Source: Grimontia marina
GTDB taxonomy: Bacteria > Pseudomonadota > Gammaproteobacteria > Enterobacterales > Vibrionaceae
NCBI RefSeq assembly: GCF_900060185.1
Contig: NZ_FIZY01000003.1
Coordinates: forward strand, 62,001 to 126,000
DNA length: 64,000 nt
Reading direction: 5' to 3'
Part shown: piece by piece, positions 28,634 through 38,261 of the stretch
Layout: each line of letters starts with the position of its first letter
How positions within the stretch are numbered: position 1 is the first letter of the stretch
The notes under the pieces: generated by a model
Seen by the model: only the letters and a program-made list of their open reading frames with translations
What the model was told of the DNA's origin: nothing
Databases searched by the model: none
Position numbers and translations under genes: made by a program

Positions 28634-29599
28634 ATGACTTTTGATTTTCGCCAGGCAGGCATTGCAACACTGAAAACCGAGATGGATGCTATTGTCCAAC
28701 TTGAGCAGTACATCAACGAAGACTTTGAAAACGCCTGCAGTCTCATCCTTAAAGCCAAAGGCAAAGTGGTCGTGATGGGCATGGGAAAATCCGGCCACAT
28801 CGGTAACAAAATCGCCGCGACACTGGCAAGTACCGGCACACCCTCTTTCTTTGTTCACCCCGGTGAAGCCAGTCATGGCGATCTGGGCATGATTGAGAAA
28901 GGCGATGTGGTCCTGGCAATATCAAATTCCGGTGAAGCTTCAGAAATCATTACGCTGCTGCCTGTGGTGAAGCGCCGTGGCATTGCGCTCATCACCATGA
29001 CAAGCAATCCCTCTTCGACCATGGCGCGACTGGCGCAAATCAACCTGTGCATAAAAGTGCCAAAAGAAGCCTGCCCTATTGGACTGGCCCCCACTTCCAG
29101 CACCACAGCAACCCTCGTCATGGGTGATGCGCTGGCGGTTGCGCTTATGCAAGCCAAAGGCTTTACAGCCGACGATTTTGCCCTGTCCCACCCAGGCGGT
29201 GCGTTGGGCCGCAAGCTATTGATGCGTATTGCTGATGTAATGCACTCTGGCGACAAACTGCCAAAAGTCGCGCCAAACGACTCCATCCGTGATGCGCTAC
29301 TGGAAATGTCTGCCAAAGGCCTTGGCATGACCGCTATCGTCGATGACAGCGACAGCGTGCTCGGTATTTTCACCGACGGCGATCTCCGTCGCCTTCTGGA
29401 TCAGCGCATAGACGTTCACACCACCGAAATCGGCGAAGTGATGGGCAAAAAGCCAACACTGATTGGCTCAGATGTGCTGGCCGCTGAAGGCCTAAAGCTA
29501 ATGGAAGAGAAGAAAATCAACGGATTGCTGGTCACAGATAATGACAAGCTGATTGGCGCACTGAATATGCACGATCTGCTGAAAGCTGGAGTGATGTAA
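28634..29599 (+). CDS. kdsD: D-arabinose 5-phosphate isomerase KdsD
   Basis: Interconverts ribulose 5-phosphate and arabinose 5-phosphate, the first step towards Kdo of lipopolysaccharide. I begin at the ATG 28634 (321 residues; E. coli 328), because the longer frame runs back into yrbG. An N-terminal SIS domain carries GMGKSGHIGNKIAATLASTG and SHGDLGMI; two CBS domains follow, at about 205-262 and 270-321. The stop overlaps the kdsC start as TAATG. Confidence 0.96.
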   Translation: MTFDFRQAGIATLKTEMDAIVQLEQYINEDFENACSLILKAKGKVVVMGMGKSGHIGNKIAATLASTGTPSFFVHPGEASHGDLGMIEKGDVVLAISNSGEASEIITLLPVVKRRGIALITMTSNPSSTMARLAQINLCIKVPKEACPIGLAPTSSTTATLVMGDALAVALMQAKGFTADDFALSHPGGALGRKLLMRIADVMHSGDKLPKVAPNDSIRDALLEMSAKGLGMTAIVDDSDSVLGIFTDGDLRRLLDQRIDVHTTEIGEVMGKKPTLIGSDVLAAEGLKLMEEKKINGLLVTDNDKLIGALNMHDLLKAGVM

Positions 29600-30156
29600 T
29601 GCAACCCATGACTGAAACCCTGTATGGCCCTGTACCTACTGAATTCGTGGAACGAGCCCGTGACATCAAACTGCTGATTTGCGATGTTGACGGTGTATTC
29701 TCTGACGGCCGGATATACATGGGCAATGACGGTGAAGAACTGAAGGCCTTCCATACCCGTGACGGCTACGGTGTAAAATCGCTGATGAATGCTGGCGTGG
29801 AAATCGCGATCATTACCGGTCGTAAATCCGCTATTGTCGAACGTCGAATGGGGGCCCTTGGCATCCAGCACATTTATCAGGGTCAGGACGACAAAGCCTC
29901 AGCGTACAAAGACCTCGTCAAGCGCCTAGGCGTGCCAGCTGAGCAAACCGCGTATATCGGTGACGATCTTATCGACTGGTCAGTCATGTCTCAGGTAGGT
30001 CTGTCCGTGTGTGTGAGTGACGGTCATCCTCTTTTGGCGAAACGCGCCGACGTGGTCACCCGCACTCCGGGTGGATACGGTGCTGTGCGTGAAGTCTGCG
30101 ATTTGATTCTTGAAGCGCGTGGAGAACTCGATGCGCATAACGGGCTCAGTATATGA
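29599..30156 (+). CDS. kdsC: 3-deoxy-D-manno-octulosonate 8-phosphate phosphatase KdsC
   Basis: HAD-family phosphatase that produces free Kdo for LPS inner core. The nucleophile motif DVD is at residues 29-31 in ICDVDGVFSDG, followed by ITGRKSAIVERR (motif II/III region) and YIGDDLIDW (motif IV with acidic Mg2+ ligands). Length 185 residues, as expected for the tetrameric C0 HAD subfamily without a cap domain. The end overlaps the lptC start by 4 bp. Confidence 0.97.
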   Translation: MQPMTETLYGPVPTEFVERARDIKLLICDVDGVFSDGRIYMGNDGEELKAFHTRDGYGVKSLMNAGVEIAIITGRKSAIVERRMGALGIQHIYQGQDDKASAYKDLVKRLGVPAEQTAYIGDDLIDWSVMSQVGLSVCVSDGHPLLAKRADVVTRTPGGYGAVREVCDLILEARGELDAHNGLSI

Positions 30157-30719
30157 TATTGCAACGCCTTGGTATCGTTGCCCTTCTCGCAGTCTGTGGT
30201 TATACAGGGTACTACCTGCTGACCCAACACTACTGGGAAGCGGAGATACAGGTTGCGCCAGATGCTGAGAAGCCCCTGTTTACGGCTGATAATATCAACT
30301 CAACCACATACAACATGCAAGGTATCCGGACCTACCGTATCGAATCTGTGCATGTAGAGAACTATCAGCAACTCGACGAGACCCACTTTAACGAGCCTGT
30401 GCTTTGGACATACAGTAACGGGGAAGAAGAAGAGTGGCGTGTCAGTTCCGAGTTCGCTGTTCTTGAGGATACGAAAACTCTGGTGATGACAGGTCGGGTC
30501 AGGATCTTTAACCTGTTGCCTGACGCTCAAATTAAAGTCGTCACTACCGAAGAACTTACTCTGGACCTCGTGACACGTGATTTCTGGTCAGACACCGAAA
30601 CCGAAATTACCGGTGTGGGCCTGCAAACTCGTGGCGAGAGAGTAAAAGGTAATTTTGGCTCCCACCAAATGGAACTGATTGACCAAGTGAAGAGCAGGTA
30701 TGAACAACAAAAGAACTAA
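30153..30719 (+). CDS. lptC: LPS export protein LptC
   Basis: Bitopic inner-membrane protein that takes LPS from LptB2FG and hands it to LptA. A single N-terminal membrane helix (about residues 6-23) precedes a periplasmic beta-jellyroll region, with the family signature TTYNMQGIRTYRIESVHVENY. Length 188 residues (E. coli 191). The last 20 bp overlap lptA, so the two are probably translated together. Confidence 0.95.
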   Translation: MILQRLGIVALLAVCGYTGYYLLTQHYWEAEIQVAPDAEKPLFTADNINSTTYNMQGIRTYRIESVHVENYQQLDETHFNEPVLWTYSNGEEEEWRVSSEFAVLEDTKTLVMTGRVRIFNLLPDAQIKVVTTEELTLDLVTRDFWSDTETEITGVGLQTRGERVKGNFGSHQMELIDQVKSRYEQQKN

Positions 30720-31209
30720 ATTTTTTGCCGCGGTATTGATGCTGTTTTCTGGAACTGCGATGGCACTGTCAACAGACTCAGAGCAGCCGATCTACATTGA
30801 CTCCGACTCGCAGAACCTCGACATGAACACCAACACCGTGATTTTTACTGGTAACGTATACCTACGTCAGGGCTCTATCCGCCTGAATGCGGACAAGGTC
30901 GTCGTCACCCGCCCTACTGGTGAGGAAGGTGTAGAAGTGATCGATGCCTACGGTAAGCCTGCCACTTTTGAGCAAACCATGGATGACGGTAAGAAAATTA
31001 ACGGAGAGGCCTTCGACCTTCGTTATGAAACCGGGAAAAGCTTCCTGACCATGAAGCGTAATGCTGTGCTTATCCAGGAAGGCGGCAACCAAGTAGAAGG
31101 CCAGAAGATTACCTACAACATCGACAAACAATTGCTGGTAGCAGAAAGTGACGACAGCAGTCGTGTCACCACAGTATTGCAGCCACAGTCAAAACAAGAG
31201 AAGAACTAA
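30700..31209 (+). CDS. lptA: LPS transport periplasmic bridge protein LptA
   Basis: Periplasmic protein that oligomerises into the bridge carrying LPS to LptD. A signal peptide of about 22 residues ends near GTAMA, after which the OstA-type beta-jellyroll begins with EQPIYIDSDSQNLDMNTNTVIFTG-like strands. Length 169 residues (E. coli 185). Neighbours lptC and lptB fix the assignment. Start lies 20 bp inside lptC. Confidence 0.95.
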   Translation: MNNKRTKFFAAVLMLFSGTAMALSTDSEQPIYIDSDSQNLDMNTNTVIFTGNVYLRQGSIRLNADKVVVTRPTGEEGVEVIDAYGKPATFEQTMDDGKKINGEAFDLRYETGKSFLTMKRNAVLIQEGGNQVEGQKITYNIDKQLLVAESDDSSRVTTVLQPQSKQEKN

Positions 31210-31215
31210 TCTTTC

Positions 31216-31941
31216 ATGGCTATTCTCACCGCTCAAAATCTCGCTAAAAGCTATAACGGCCGTAAGGTCGTTACAGATGTGAGTCTGGAAGTGAAGTCTG
31301 GCGAAATCGTTGGACTGCTCGGCCCGAACGGCGCAGGTAAAACCACCTCTTTCTATATGATTGTTGGCTTGGTAGCCCGTGACGAAGGCGTCATTAAAAT
31401 CGATGATTTAGATATCAGCATCCAGCCGATGCATAACCGTTCCCGAATGGGTGTCGGTTACCTGCCACAGGAGGCATCCATTTTCCGCAAGCTCAGCGTT
31501 TACGATAATCTGATGGCTGTGCTGCAAACCCGCTCAGACCTGACCAAAGAAGAACGTCAGGACAAAGCAGAGGATTTGCTGGATGAGTTTAACATTCAGC
31601 ACATTCGTAACAGCATGGGCATGGCCTTGTCTGGTGGTGAGCGCCGCCGCGTTGAAATCGCCCGGGCACTGGCGGCAAATCCGAAGTTTATTCTTCTCGA
31701 TGAGCCGTTTGCGGGTGTTGACCCTATCTCGGTTATCGACATTAAGAAGATCATTGAGCATCTTCGCGATCGGGGTCTGGGAGTATTAATCACTGATCAC
31801 AACGTACGTGAGACACTCAGTGTTTGTGAACACGCCTATATTGTTAGCCAAGGGCACTTGATTGCCCACGGCACACCTGATGAAGTACTCAACGATGAGC
31901 ATGTAAAACGAGTCTATCTCGGAGACCAGTTCAAGCTATAG
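31216..31941 (+). CDS. lptB: LPS export ABC transporter ATP-binding protein LptB
   Basis: ATPase that powers LPS extraction from the inner membrane with LptFG. The 241-residue length is identical to E. coli. Walker A GPNGAGKT is at residues 36-43, the signature is [15 protein letters not shown], Walker B is [13 protein letters not shown], and the H-loop is ITDHNVRET. The start is 6 bp past lptA, and rpoN follows after 87 bp. Confidence 0.98.
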   Translation: MAILTAQNLAKSYNGRKVVTDVSLEVKSGEIVGLLGPNGAGKTTSFYMIVGLVARDEGVIKIDDLDISIQPMHNRSRMGVGYLPQEASIFRKLSVYDNLMAVLQTRSDLTKEERQDKAEDLLDEFNIQHIRNSMGMALSGGERRRVEIARALAANPKFILLDEPFAGVDPISVIDIKKIIEHLRDRGLGVLITDHNVRETLSVCEHAYIVSQGHLIAHGTPDEVLNDEHVKRVYLGDQFKL

Positions 31942-32028
31942 TTAAGGAAGAACGGTTGGCGAATCGCTCCAATATATGCACTGACATTTGCACTGATAAT
32001 AGATAAAAGGAAAGGTGCCAGTATAACT

Positions 32029-33519
32029 ATGAAACCCTCGCTTCAGCTCAAGCTTGGCCAACAACTTGCAATGACTCCACAGCTGCAACAGGCAATTCGC
32101 CTGCTTCAGCTGTCGACGCTTGATTTGCAACAGGAGATCCAGGAAGCGCTGGAAGCTAATCCACTCCTCGAGCAAGACGAAAACGCCGATAACAATATCG
32201 ACGGCGATAGCGCACAGGAGTTTGAGGGGGAAGAGAAAGTCAGCGCCTCCGCGTCAGAATCTGAAACAGATGGCCCTGACACTATGGATAGTTCTGATGC
32301 ACTGGGTCAGCAGGAAATGCACGACGACTTGCCTGTCGACACCACCTGGGACGACTTCTACAGTGCCAATACCGGAAGTACCGGAATTTCCGTCAGTGAC
32401 GACGCACCCGTTTATCAAGGTGAAACCACCGAAACCCTTTACGATTATCTCAACTGGCAGCTACAACTCACCCCCTTTACCGAAGTCGACCTTGCCATTG
32501 CTACCGCCATCATTGATGCTGTCGACGACAAGGGCTATCTCACCGTTTCTGCAGAAGACATTCTTGAAAGCCTTGGTACGGAGGACGATGAAGTTGAACT
32601 TGATGAAGTCGAAGCCGTACTCAAGCGAGTTCAACAGTTTGACCCATTAGGTGTCGCATCACGTTCACTACAAGAATGTTTGCTGATCCAACTCGCTGCT
32701 TTTGCTGAAGATACGCCTTGGCTGGCTGAAGCGCGCATGGTGCTGCGTGAGCACATGAACTTGCTTGCGAATCGCGACTACCGCCAGTTAATGAAAGACA
32801 CCAAGCTTCGCGAGCCGGAGCTAAAAGAGGTCATGCGCCTCATCCACAGTCTTGAACCACGCCCCGGAAACCTCATCGTCACCAATGAAGCAGAATATGT
32901 TGTTCCGGACGTTTCCGTCTTCAAAGACCGTGGCAAGTGGGTGGTGCAAATCAACCCGGATGCCGTGCCACGTCTGAAGGTTAACCAGCAGTATGCGGCA
33001 CTCACCAAAAACGGTTGCAGCGCTGCAGACAGCCAATTTATCCGCAGCCATTTGCAAGATGCAAAATGGCTGATTAAAAGTCTCGAAAGCCGCAATGAAA
33101 CCCTGCTGAAAGTGGCGCGTTGCATTGTGGAACACCAACAGGACTTCTTTGAATACGGCGAGGAGGCCATGAAGCCGATGGTTCTTAACGACATCGCGCT
33201 AGCCGTGGACATGCATGAGTCCACCATCTCCCGTGTTACCACGCAGAAATATATGCACACGCCCCGTGGCATATTTGAATTGAAGTACTTCTTCTCAAGC
33301 CATGTCAGTACTGACAATGGCGGTGAATGCAGCTCTACGGCAATCCGCGCGCTAGTGAAAAAATTGGTTGCTGCCGAAAACCCAGCCAAGCCACTCAGCG
33401 ACAGCAAGATTGCCACACTTCTGGCGGAGCAAGGGATCCAGGTCGCGCGACGAACGATAGCAAAATATCGTGAGTCTCTGGGAATTGCACCGTCAAATCA
33501 GCGCAAGCGCCTTATCTAG
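32029..33519 (+). CDS. rpoN: RNA polymerase sigma-54 factor RpoN
   Basis: Alternative sigma factor needed for enhancer-dependent transcription, in Vibrionaceae including flagellar and nitrogen genes. The 496-residue protein has the glutamine-rich activator-interacting region I ([20 protein letters not shown], about 8-27), an acidic low-complexity region II (about 45-115), the core-binding region, and the RpoN box [10 protein letters not shown] at residues 473-482. The acidic linker is a little longer than in E. coli (477 residues in total). Confidence 0.98.
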   Translation: MKPSLQLKLGQQLAMTPQLQQAIRLLQLSTLDLQQEIQEALEANPLLEQDENADNNIDGDSAQEFEGEEKVSASASESETDGPDTMDSSDALGQQEMHDDLPVDTTWDDFYSANTGSTGISVSDDAPVYQGETTETLYDYLNWQLQLTPFTEVDLAIATAIIDAVDDKGYLTVSAEDILESLGTEDDEVELDEVEAVLKRVQQFDPLGVASRSLQECLLIQLAAFAEDTPWLAEARMVLREHMNLLANRDYRQLMKDTKLREPELKEVMRLIHSLEPRPGNLIVTNEAEYVVPDVSVFKDRGKWVVQINPDAVPRLKVNQQYAALTKNGCSAADSQFIRSHLQDAKWLIKSLESRNETLLKVARCIVEHQQDFFEYGEEAMKPMVLNDIALAVDMHESTISRVTTQKYMHTPRGIFELKYFFSSHVSTDNGGECSSTAIRALVKKLVAAENPAKPLSDSKIATLLAEQGIQVARRTIAKYRESLGIAPSNQRKRLI

Positions 33520-33545
33520 GCGTCTCAACCAGAAGGAAGATGTTT

Positions 33546-33833
33546 ATGCAAATCAATCTCACCGGTCACCACGTTGAAGTCACAGATGCACTCCGAGACT
33601 ACGTGACAACCAAGTTTGATAAGCTTGAGCGCTTTTTTGATCACATCAATAATGTTCATGTAGTGCTTAACGTCGAAAAACTGCAGCAGATTGCCGAAGC
33701 GACCCTGCATGTCAATAACGGTGAAATTCACGCAAAAGCCGACTCAGAAAACATGTATGCGGCGATCGATTCGCTGACCGATAAGCTGATTAAACAGTTA
33801 ACCAAACACAAAGAAAAGATGAATCACCATTAA
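33546..33833 (+). CDS. hpf: Ribosome hibernation promoting factor HPF
   Basis: Small protein that binds 30S subunits and promotes 100S dimers in stationary phase. The ATG at 33546 has GGAAG six bases upstream, whereas an ATG at 33540 abuts it; the chosen start gives 95 residues, exactly the short-HPF length. The sequence MQINLTGHHVEVTDALRDYV and the lysine-rich C-terminus match the family. It follows rpoN in the conserved rpoN-hpf-ptsN-rapZ-npr order. Confidence 0.96.
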   Translation: MQINLTGHHVEVTDALRDYVTTKFDKLERFFDHINNVHVVLNVEKLQQIAEATLHVNNGEIHAKADSENMYAAIDSLTDKLIKQLTKHKEKMNHH

Positions 33834-33835
33834 TC

Positions 33836-34279
33836 ATGGAACTCAAAGACGTACTCAAATTGGACTGCACAAAAAGTGCAGTCCTTTGTTCAAGTAAGAA
33901 ACGTGCACTTGAAGTGATTAGCGAACTGGCTGCCAGCCAATTGGATCAAAACCCGCAAAAGCTGTTCGAGTGTATGCTTGGCCGAGAGAAAATGGGCAGT
34001 ACGGGTATCGGAAATGGTATCGCCATTCCCCATGGCCGTATCTTCAACAGTGACCACGCCGTCGGCGTGCTTGTAAAGTGTGCAGAGCCCATCGAGTTTG
34101 ATGCTATCGACAACCAACCTGTTGATCTACTATTCGCCCTGCTGGTGCCGGATGACCAGTGTAAGGAGCACCTCAAAACACTCTCATTGATTGCGCAGAA
34201 GCTCGGTGACAAACAGATTTGCCGTCAACTTCGTCATGCAAGCTCAGACCAAGAGCTCTACGATATAATTACAAGCTAA
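33836..34279 (+). CDS. ptsN: Nitrogen phosphotransferase enzyme IIA (PtsN)
   Basis: EIIA of the nitrogen-related PTS, a regulator of potassium homeostasis and other processes rather than a sugar transporter. The 147-residue protein has the phosphoacceptor His66 in the motif IAIPHGR, and the downstream segment [17 protein letters not shown] typical of the fold. It starts 2 bp after hpf. It is phosphorylated by NPr, encoded two genes on. Confidence 0.96.
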   Translation: MELKDVLKLDCTKSAVLCSSKKRALEVISELAASQLDQNPQKLFECMLGREKMGSTGIGNGIAIPHGRIFNSDHAVGVLVKCAEPIEFDAIDNQPVDLLFALLVPDDQCKEHLKTLSLIAQKLGDKQICRQLRHASSDQELYDIITS

Positions 34280-34299
34280 GCAGCTCAGGGACGCGCATC

Positions 34300-35151
34300 A
34301 TGCAGCTTAAAATTGTCAGCGGCCGTTCAGGCTCTGGAAAATCCGTCGCACTAAGGGTTCTGGAGGATCTGGGTTATTACTGCGTTGATAACCTTCCCGT
34401 GAACCTGTTGCCGCAGTTTATTGCAGCTCAAAACGACCAAGACAGCCTCATTGCTGTCAGTATCGATATCCGCAATATGCCGGCTGATCCAGAAGAAATC
34501 GCCCTCACACTGGCCAAGCTGCCAAGCGATGTCGATATTGATATTTTCTTCCTCGACGCCGACGATTCAGAGCTCGTTAAACGTTTCAGCGAGACCCGAC
34601 GTCTCCACCCACTGAGCCGAGATAACCTCTCCCTTGAACAAGCTATTGAGCGTGAAAATCAGTTGCTGACCCCACTCAAAGAGCGTGCAGATAAAGTTAT
34701 CAATACCTCCAAACACTCAGTGCATGATTTAAGTGAAGCTGTGCGTTCATTGGTTCTTGGCCGCACTAACCGCGACTTGGTGATGGTGTTTGAATCCTTC
34801 GGTTTCAAACATGGGCTACCATCTGATGCAGACTATGTGTTTGATGTCCGTTTCTTACCTAACCCACATTGGGAGCCTGCGTTGCGTCCACTCACCGGAC
34901 TGGATGAGCCTGTAAAAATGTTCCTTGCGGGTGAGCAGGACGTCGCTATGCTGATTGCCCAGGTGAAAAGCTTCCTTGAGTCATGGCTGCCAGCACTGGA
35001 AAACAACAACCGCAGTTACCTGACTGTCGCCATTGGCTGTACAGGTGGCCAACACCGCTCTGTATACATCGCTCAGTATCTTGCGGATTACTTCGCTGCG
35101 ACAGGTCATCAGGTTCAGGTTCGTCACCGTACACTGGAGGGGAAAGTATGA
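34300..35151 (+). CDS. rapZ: RNase adapter protein RapZ
   Basis: P-loop protein that binds the small RNA GlmZ and presents it to RNase E, tuning glucosamine-6-phosphate synthesis. The start at 34300 gives [15 protein letters not shown], with the Walker A motif at residues 8-15, and 283 residues (E. coli 284). The C-terminal RNA-binding domain includes [26 protein letters not shown] and [15 protein letters not shown]. Ends in a 4-bp overlap with npr. Confidence 0.97.
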   Translation: MQLKIVSGRSGSGKSVALRVLEDLGYYCVDNLPVNLLPQFIAAQNDQDSLIAVSIDIRNMPADPEEIALTLAKLPSDVDIDIFFLDADDSELVKRFSETRRLHPLSRDNLSLEQAIERENQLLTPLKERADKVINTSKHSVHDLSEAVRSLVLGRTNRDLVMVFESFGFKHGLPSDADYVFDVRFLPNPHWEPALRPLTGLDEPVKMFLAGEQDVAMLIAQVKSFLESWLPALENNNRSYLTVAIGCTGGQHRSVYIAQYLADYFAATGHQVQVRHRTLEGKV

Positions 35152-35423
35152 ATCAACTCAGCAAGGACGTTCTAATCCGCAATCGTCTGGGGCTACATGC
35201 CCGTGCCGCCGTTAAACTGGTCGAACTCGCACAGAGTTTTGATGCTCAGATCATGCTGACCAAAAACGAACAAACCGTGACGGCAGATAGTGTTATGGGT
35301 ATTCTGCTTCTCGACTCCAGTCAGGGTGAACAAATCAAGGTTTCTGCGGAAGGCTCCGAAGCGCAACAAGCCTTCGATGCTATCACGGCCCTCATTGAAG
35401 CAGGCTTTGACGAGGAGAACTAA
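35148..35423 (+). CDS. npr: Phosphocarrier protein NPr
   Basis: HPr-like carrier that passes phosphate from EI-Ntr to PtsN. The start at 35148, within the rapZ stop (ATGA), gives 91 residues (E. coli 90). The active-site motif [10 protein letters not shown] places the phosphorylated histidine at His17, and the regulatory-serine region reads [12 protein letters not shown]. It closes the rpoN-hpf-ptsN-rapZ-npr run. Confidence 0.97.
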   Translation: MNQLSKDVLIRNRLGLHARAAVKLVELAQSFDAQIMLTKNEQTVTADSVMGILLLDSSQGEQIKVSAEGSEAQQAFDAITALIEAGFDEEN

Positions 35424-35544
35424 CCTTTTCTCACAGAAATAATCTCATTTCCCACCCTTTTCCTTCTTAAACGCCAAAGACAGCTTTGACTGTTTGCGTT
35501 AATATTCATGTCATTGCGTTACCCGCCGTCATACGGACACTCAC

Positions 35545-36912
35545 ATGGCAGAGAATTACGAAGTAGAACAACCCAGCCAAACGCACCAAACACTGCAGGA
35601 AGTGAGTCGCGCCCTCGAAAACGGCATGTTCGTTCATGTCCGTCGCATGCTGGAAGACATGGAGCCCGAGGACATTGCGCACCTGCTGGAAGCGTCCCCA
35701 CCAAAGAGCCGTTTGGTTCTATGGCAATTGACCGATCCTGAAGAGCAAGGTGAGATTCTCGAAGAGCTTTCTGAGGACATCAAAGACGGCATCATGGTCC
35801 GAATGCAGCCCGAGCAGCTTGCTGCTGCGACGGAAGGTATGGACACCGACGACCTGGCTTACCTGCTCCGAAGCCTGCCGGAAAATGTCTCCCAAGACGT
35901 TCTGTCGCAGATGGATGCACAGGATCGGGCGCGCGTAGAGCAGGCTCTGGCCTACCCGGAAGAAACCGCCGGTGGGATGATGAACACCGACGTGGTGACC
36001 ATCCGTTCAGACGTGACTGTGGATGTGGTGCTGCGCTACCTTCGTATGAAAGGCGAATTGCCAGAAGCCACTGACGCTCTCTATGTTGTCGATGAAAACA
36101 GCAGACTGATTGGTGAATTACCCATCACCGTCTTGCTCACTTCCCAGCCTGATACTGAAGTACTGGAAGTGATGGAAGATGTAGATGACGCCATCCCTGT
36201 CGATATGAGCGACAGTGACGTTGCCAGCCTCTTTGAGCGCCGTAACTGGGTTTCGGCACCTGTTGTCGATGAAGAACACCAGCTTGTTGGCCGTATCACT
36301 ATCGATGACGTGGTTGATATCATCCGTGAAGATGCGGAGCACTCGATGATGAGTATGGCGGGTCTGGATGACGAAGAAGACACCTTCGCGCCGGTATTGA
36401 AATCAGCCCGAAGCCGCAGCATCTGGCTAGGCGCCAACGTACTCGCCGCCCTTGCTGCTGCCTCTGTCTCCAACCTTTTCGAAAATACTCTCGATCAAAT
36501 GGCAGCCATCGCAGTATTGATGACTATCGTCCCTTCCATGGGCGGTGTTGCCGGTAACCAAACAGTCGCCTTGGTTATCCGAGGTCTCGCTGTTGGTCAC
36601 ATTGGTGATTCCAATACCCGGTGGCTTCTAAACAAAGAAGCTTTGGTTGGCCTTCTAAATGGCGTGCTCTGGGCCTGTATCATCGGCGGAGTGGTCGTGC
36701 TTTGGAAAGGTAATTTGATGCTGGGTGGTATCATTGCTGCTGCCATGTTGACCAATCTAGTGGTTGCGGGTGTCGCAGGTGTGACCGTCCCGATATTGCT
36801 CAAGAAGATGAAAGTCGACCCAGCCCTCGCTGGAGGAATGGCACTGACGACCATCACAGATATGGTTGGCCTATCAGTATTTTTAGGACTGGCAACGCTG
36901 TTCCTTGTTTAA
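35545..36912 (+). CDS. mgtE: Magnesium transporter MgtE
   Basis: Mg2+-gated Mg2+ channel of the inner membrane. The 455-residue protein has the MgtE N-terminal superhelical domain (about 20-130; MEPEDIAHLLEASPPKSR), a pair of CBS domains (about 140-255), and five C-terminal membrane helices including the pore-helix segment VPSMGGVAGNQTVALVIRGLA. GGA lies nine bases before the ATG. The 121 bp upstream contain a weak hairpin (AACGC 35470-35474 with GCGTT 35496-35500) but no recognisable Mg2+ riboswitch. Confidence 0.96.
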   Translation: MAENYEVEQPSQTHQTLQEVSRALENGMFVHVRRMLEDMEPEDIAHLLEASPPKSRLVLWQLTDPEEQGEILEELSEDIKDGIMVRMQPEQLAAATEGMDTDDLAYLLRSLPENVSQDVLSQMDAQDRARVEQALAYPEETAGGMMNTDVVTIRSDVTVDVVLRYLRMKGELPEATDALYVVDENSRLIGELPITVLLTSQPDTEVLEVMEDVDDAIPVDMSDSDVASLFERRNWVSAPVVDEEHQLVGRITIDDVVDIIREDAEHSMMSMAGLDDEEDTFAPVLKSARSRSIWLGANVLAALAAASVSNLFENTLDQMAAIAVLMTIVPSMGGVAGNQTVALVIRGLAVGHIGDSNTRWLLNKEALVGLLNGVLWACIIGGVVVLWKGNLMLGGIIAAAMLTNLVVAGVAGVTVPILLKKMKVDPALAGGMALTTITDMVGLSVFLGLATLFLV

Positions 36913-36936
36913 GTTGCAACAGTTTTTTCACAAAGA

Positions 36937-36957
36937 CCTCCTTCGGGAGGCTTTTTT
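36937..36957 (+). terminator. Terminator after mgtE
   Basis: CCTCC-TTCG-GGAGG, a short stem with a stable UUCG loop, followed by C and T6. It marks the boundary between the core region and the AT-rich insert that follows. Confidence 0.75.
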
Positions 36958-37148
36958 GTCACAAGTTTAACCAATTCATCTCTAAATAAATGAAGCTCTC
37001 CCCATAAATAAAACTTACACACTTTTTTAGTTTTAAAACTGCAAAAAATTCATGCTGTTTATTTTTTACGAACAATTAAAAATTAGGCTCCATTAATAAC
37101 TTATCAAAAGTGAAGTATCCAGCCCTAATGCTGGAGAAGGAGTTTATT

Positions 37149-38201
37149 ATGTTCTTACAATCGATCCATAATTATAGAGCTGTCGCAATCATCGCGATCG
37201 TGATGAGTCACTCATATATTTATGGCTTTGTTAATACAGATGGAATTATTTCAGTTATTAAAAACATCCTTACTGGTGGCACCGCACTTTTTGTTTTTAT
37301 CTCTGGCTATATGTTCCATCATATCTTCTATAAGAGATATCAATACAAATTATTTATGAAAGGGAAGTTTGAAAGAATTATCGTCCCATACCTGATTCTT
37401 ACTTCGCTCGCAATCCCACTCGTATACTTAATCAAGTCTGGCTTCTTCGCTGCGGATGCAGACTATTACAGAATTGTATTTTTCTCTAAGGATGACAGCT
37501 CCTTTACGACAGCTATTAGGTATTACTTAACAGGAAGAATGCTGACCGCTTATTGGTATATTCCATTTGCCATTCTTTTATTCCTCGTTTCTCCATTTCA
37601 TTTTAAATTTATTGAACTATCCCGACGTACTCAAATCATAATTATTACCTTATCCTCTGTTATTTCTATTTTCCTACACCGATCTTATGAGAATATTAAC
37701 CCGATACAGATGTTGGTTTACTTCACGCCTTTTTATCTGGCTGGCATCTACATTTCACTTTACCGTGAAGAAATCAATAAAAACTGTGGTATCAAATCAC
37801 TAATTCTTCTTTCAATTGCCGTTATATTGGCATTTTACCAATATACTCAGGGACATATAGGGAGCTACTCAAAAAACATTTTCGAATATGCCGGTATCGA
37901 TATCATGTTTATCCAGAAAATGTTTTTATCTATTGGGCTTTATTTCTTACTGGAAACCTTCGTTTTCAAAACCAAATTAACGGATCTGATATCCGATACC
38001 AGCTTTGCGATTTTCTTTATCCATCCATGGGTATTGACCACCATTAAAAGGCTGCCATTCCTGAATCACCCGGAATCAACGAATATTCCGTACTATCTCG
38101 TGACATGTTTTGTTGTGATCACCCTAAGCATGTTGATTGCCATTGCCTTGAACAAACTCCTGACAGGAAAAGTGAAGTCCCGCTATATCATTGGCTATTA
38201 G
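37149..38201 (+). CDS. Acyltransferase-3 family membrane protein
   Basis: Polytopic inner-membrane protein of the acyltransferase-3 (OafA/NRG1) family, which O-acetylates or O-succinylates surface sugars; the substrate here is unknown. I start at the ATG 37149, which has AGGAG seven bases upstream (350 residues). The N-terminus has the family pattern of an early membrane helix with a conserved His (VMSHSYIYG, about residue 24), the first-loop SGYMFH segment, and a basic KFERIIVPYL stretch. About ten hydrophobic helices follow. It differs sharply from its neighbours in base use: counted 60-base rows inside are 27%, 35% and 43% G+C, against 53% for one row of mgtE. No transposase or repeat flanks it, so acquisition by transfer is inferred from composition alone. 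Confidence 0.85.
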   Translation: MFLQSIHNYRAVAIIAIVMSHSYIYGFVNTDGIISVIKNILTGGTALFVFISGYMFHHIFYKRYQYKLFMKGKFERIIVPYLILTSLAIPLVYLIKSGFFAADADYYRIVFFSKDDSSFTTAIRYYLTGRMLTAYWYIPFAILLFLVSPFHFKFIELSRRTQIIIITLSSVISIFLHRSYENINPIQMLVYFTPFYLAGIYISLYREEINKNCGIKSLILLSIAVILAFYQYTQGHIGSYSKNIFEYAGIDIMFIQKMFLSIGLYFLLETFVFKTKLTDLISDTSFAIFFIHPWVLTTIKRLPFLNHPESTNIPYYLVTCFVVITLSMLIAIALNKLLTGKVKSRYIIGY

Positions 38202-38206
38202 CCGAC

Positions 38207-38240
38207 AAAAAAGCCACCTGACTAAGGTGGCTTTCTTCTC
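38207..38240. terminator. Bidirectional terminator between the acyltransferase gene and pmbA
   Basis: AAAGCCACC-TGACTAA-GGTGGCTTT (38210-38234), a perfect 9-bp stem with a 7-nt loop, with A-rich left and pyrimidine-rich right flanks. It serves the convergent pmbA gene as well. Confidence 0.85.
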
Positions 38241-38261
38241 TCGGCCTATTCAGCAATGCGC

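Noticed and set aside
35424-35544. Possible Mg2+ riboswitch or strong attenuator before mgtE
   Set aside because: Only a weak, interrupted hairpin is present; none of the M-box or mgtA-type leader structure can be seen and the region is short.
36913-37148. Insertion sequence or att site next to the acyltransferase gene
   Set aside because: No transposase fragment, inverted terminal repeats or direct repeats could be found on either side.
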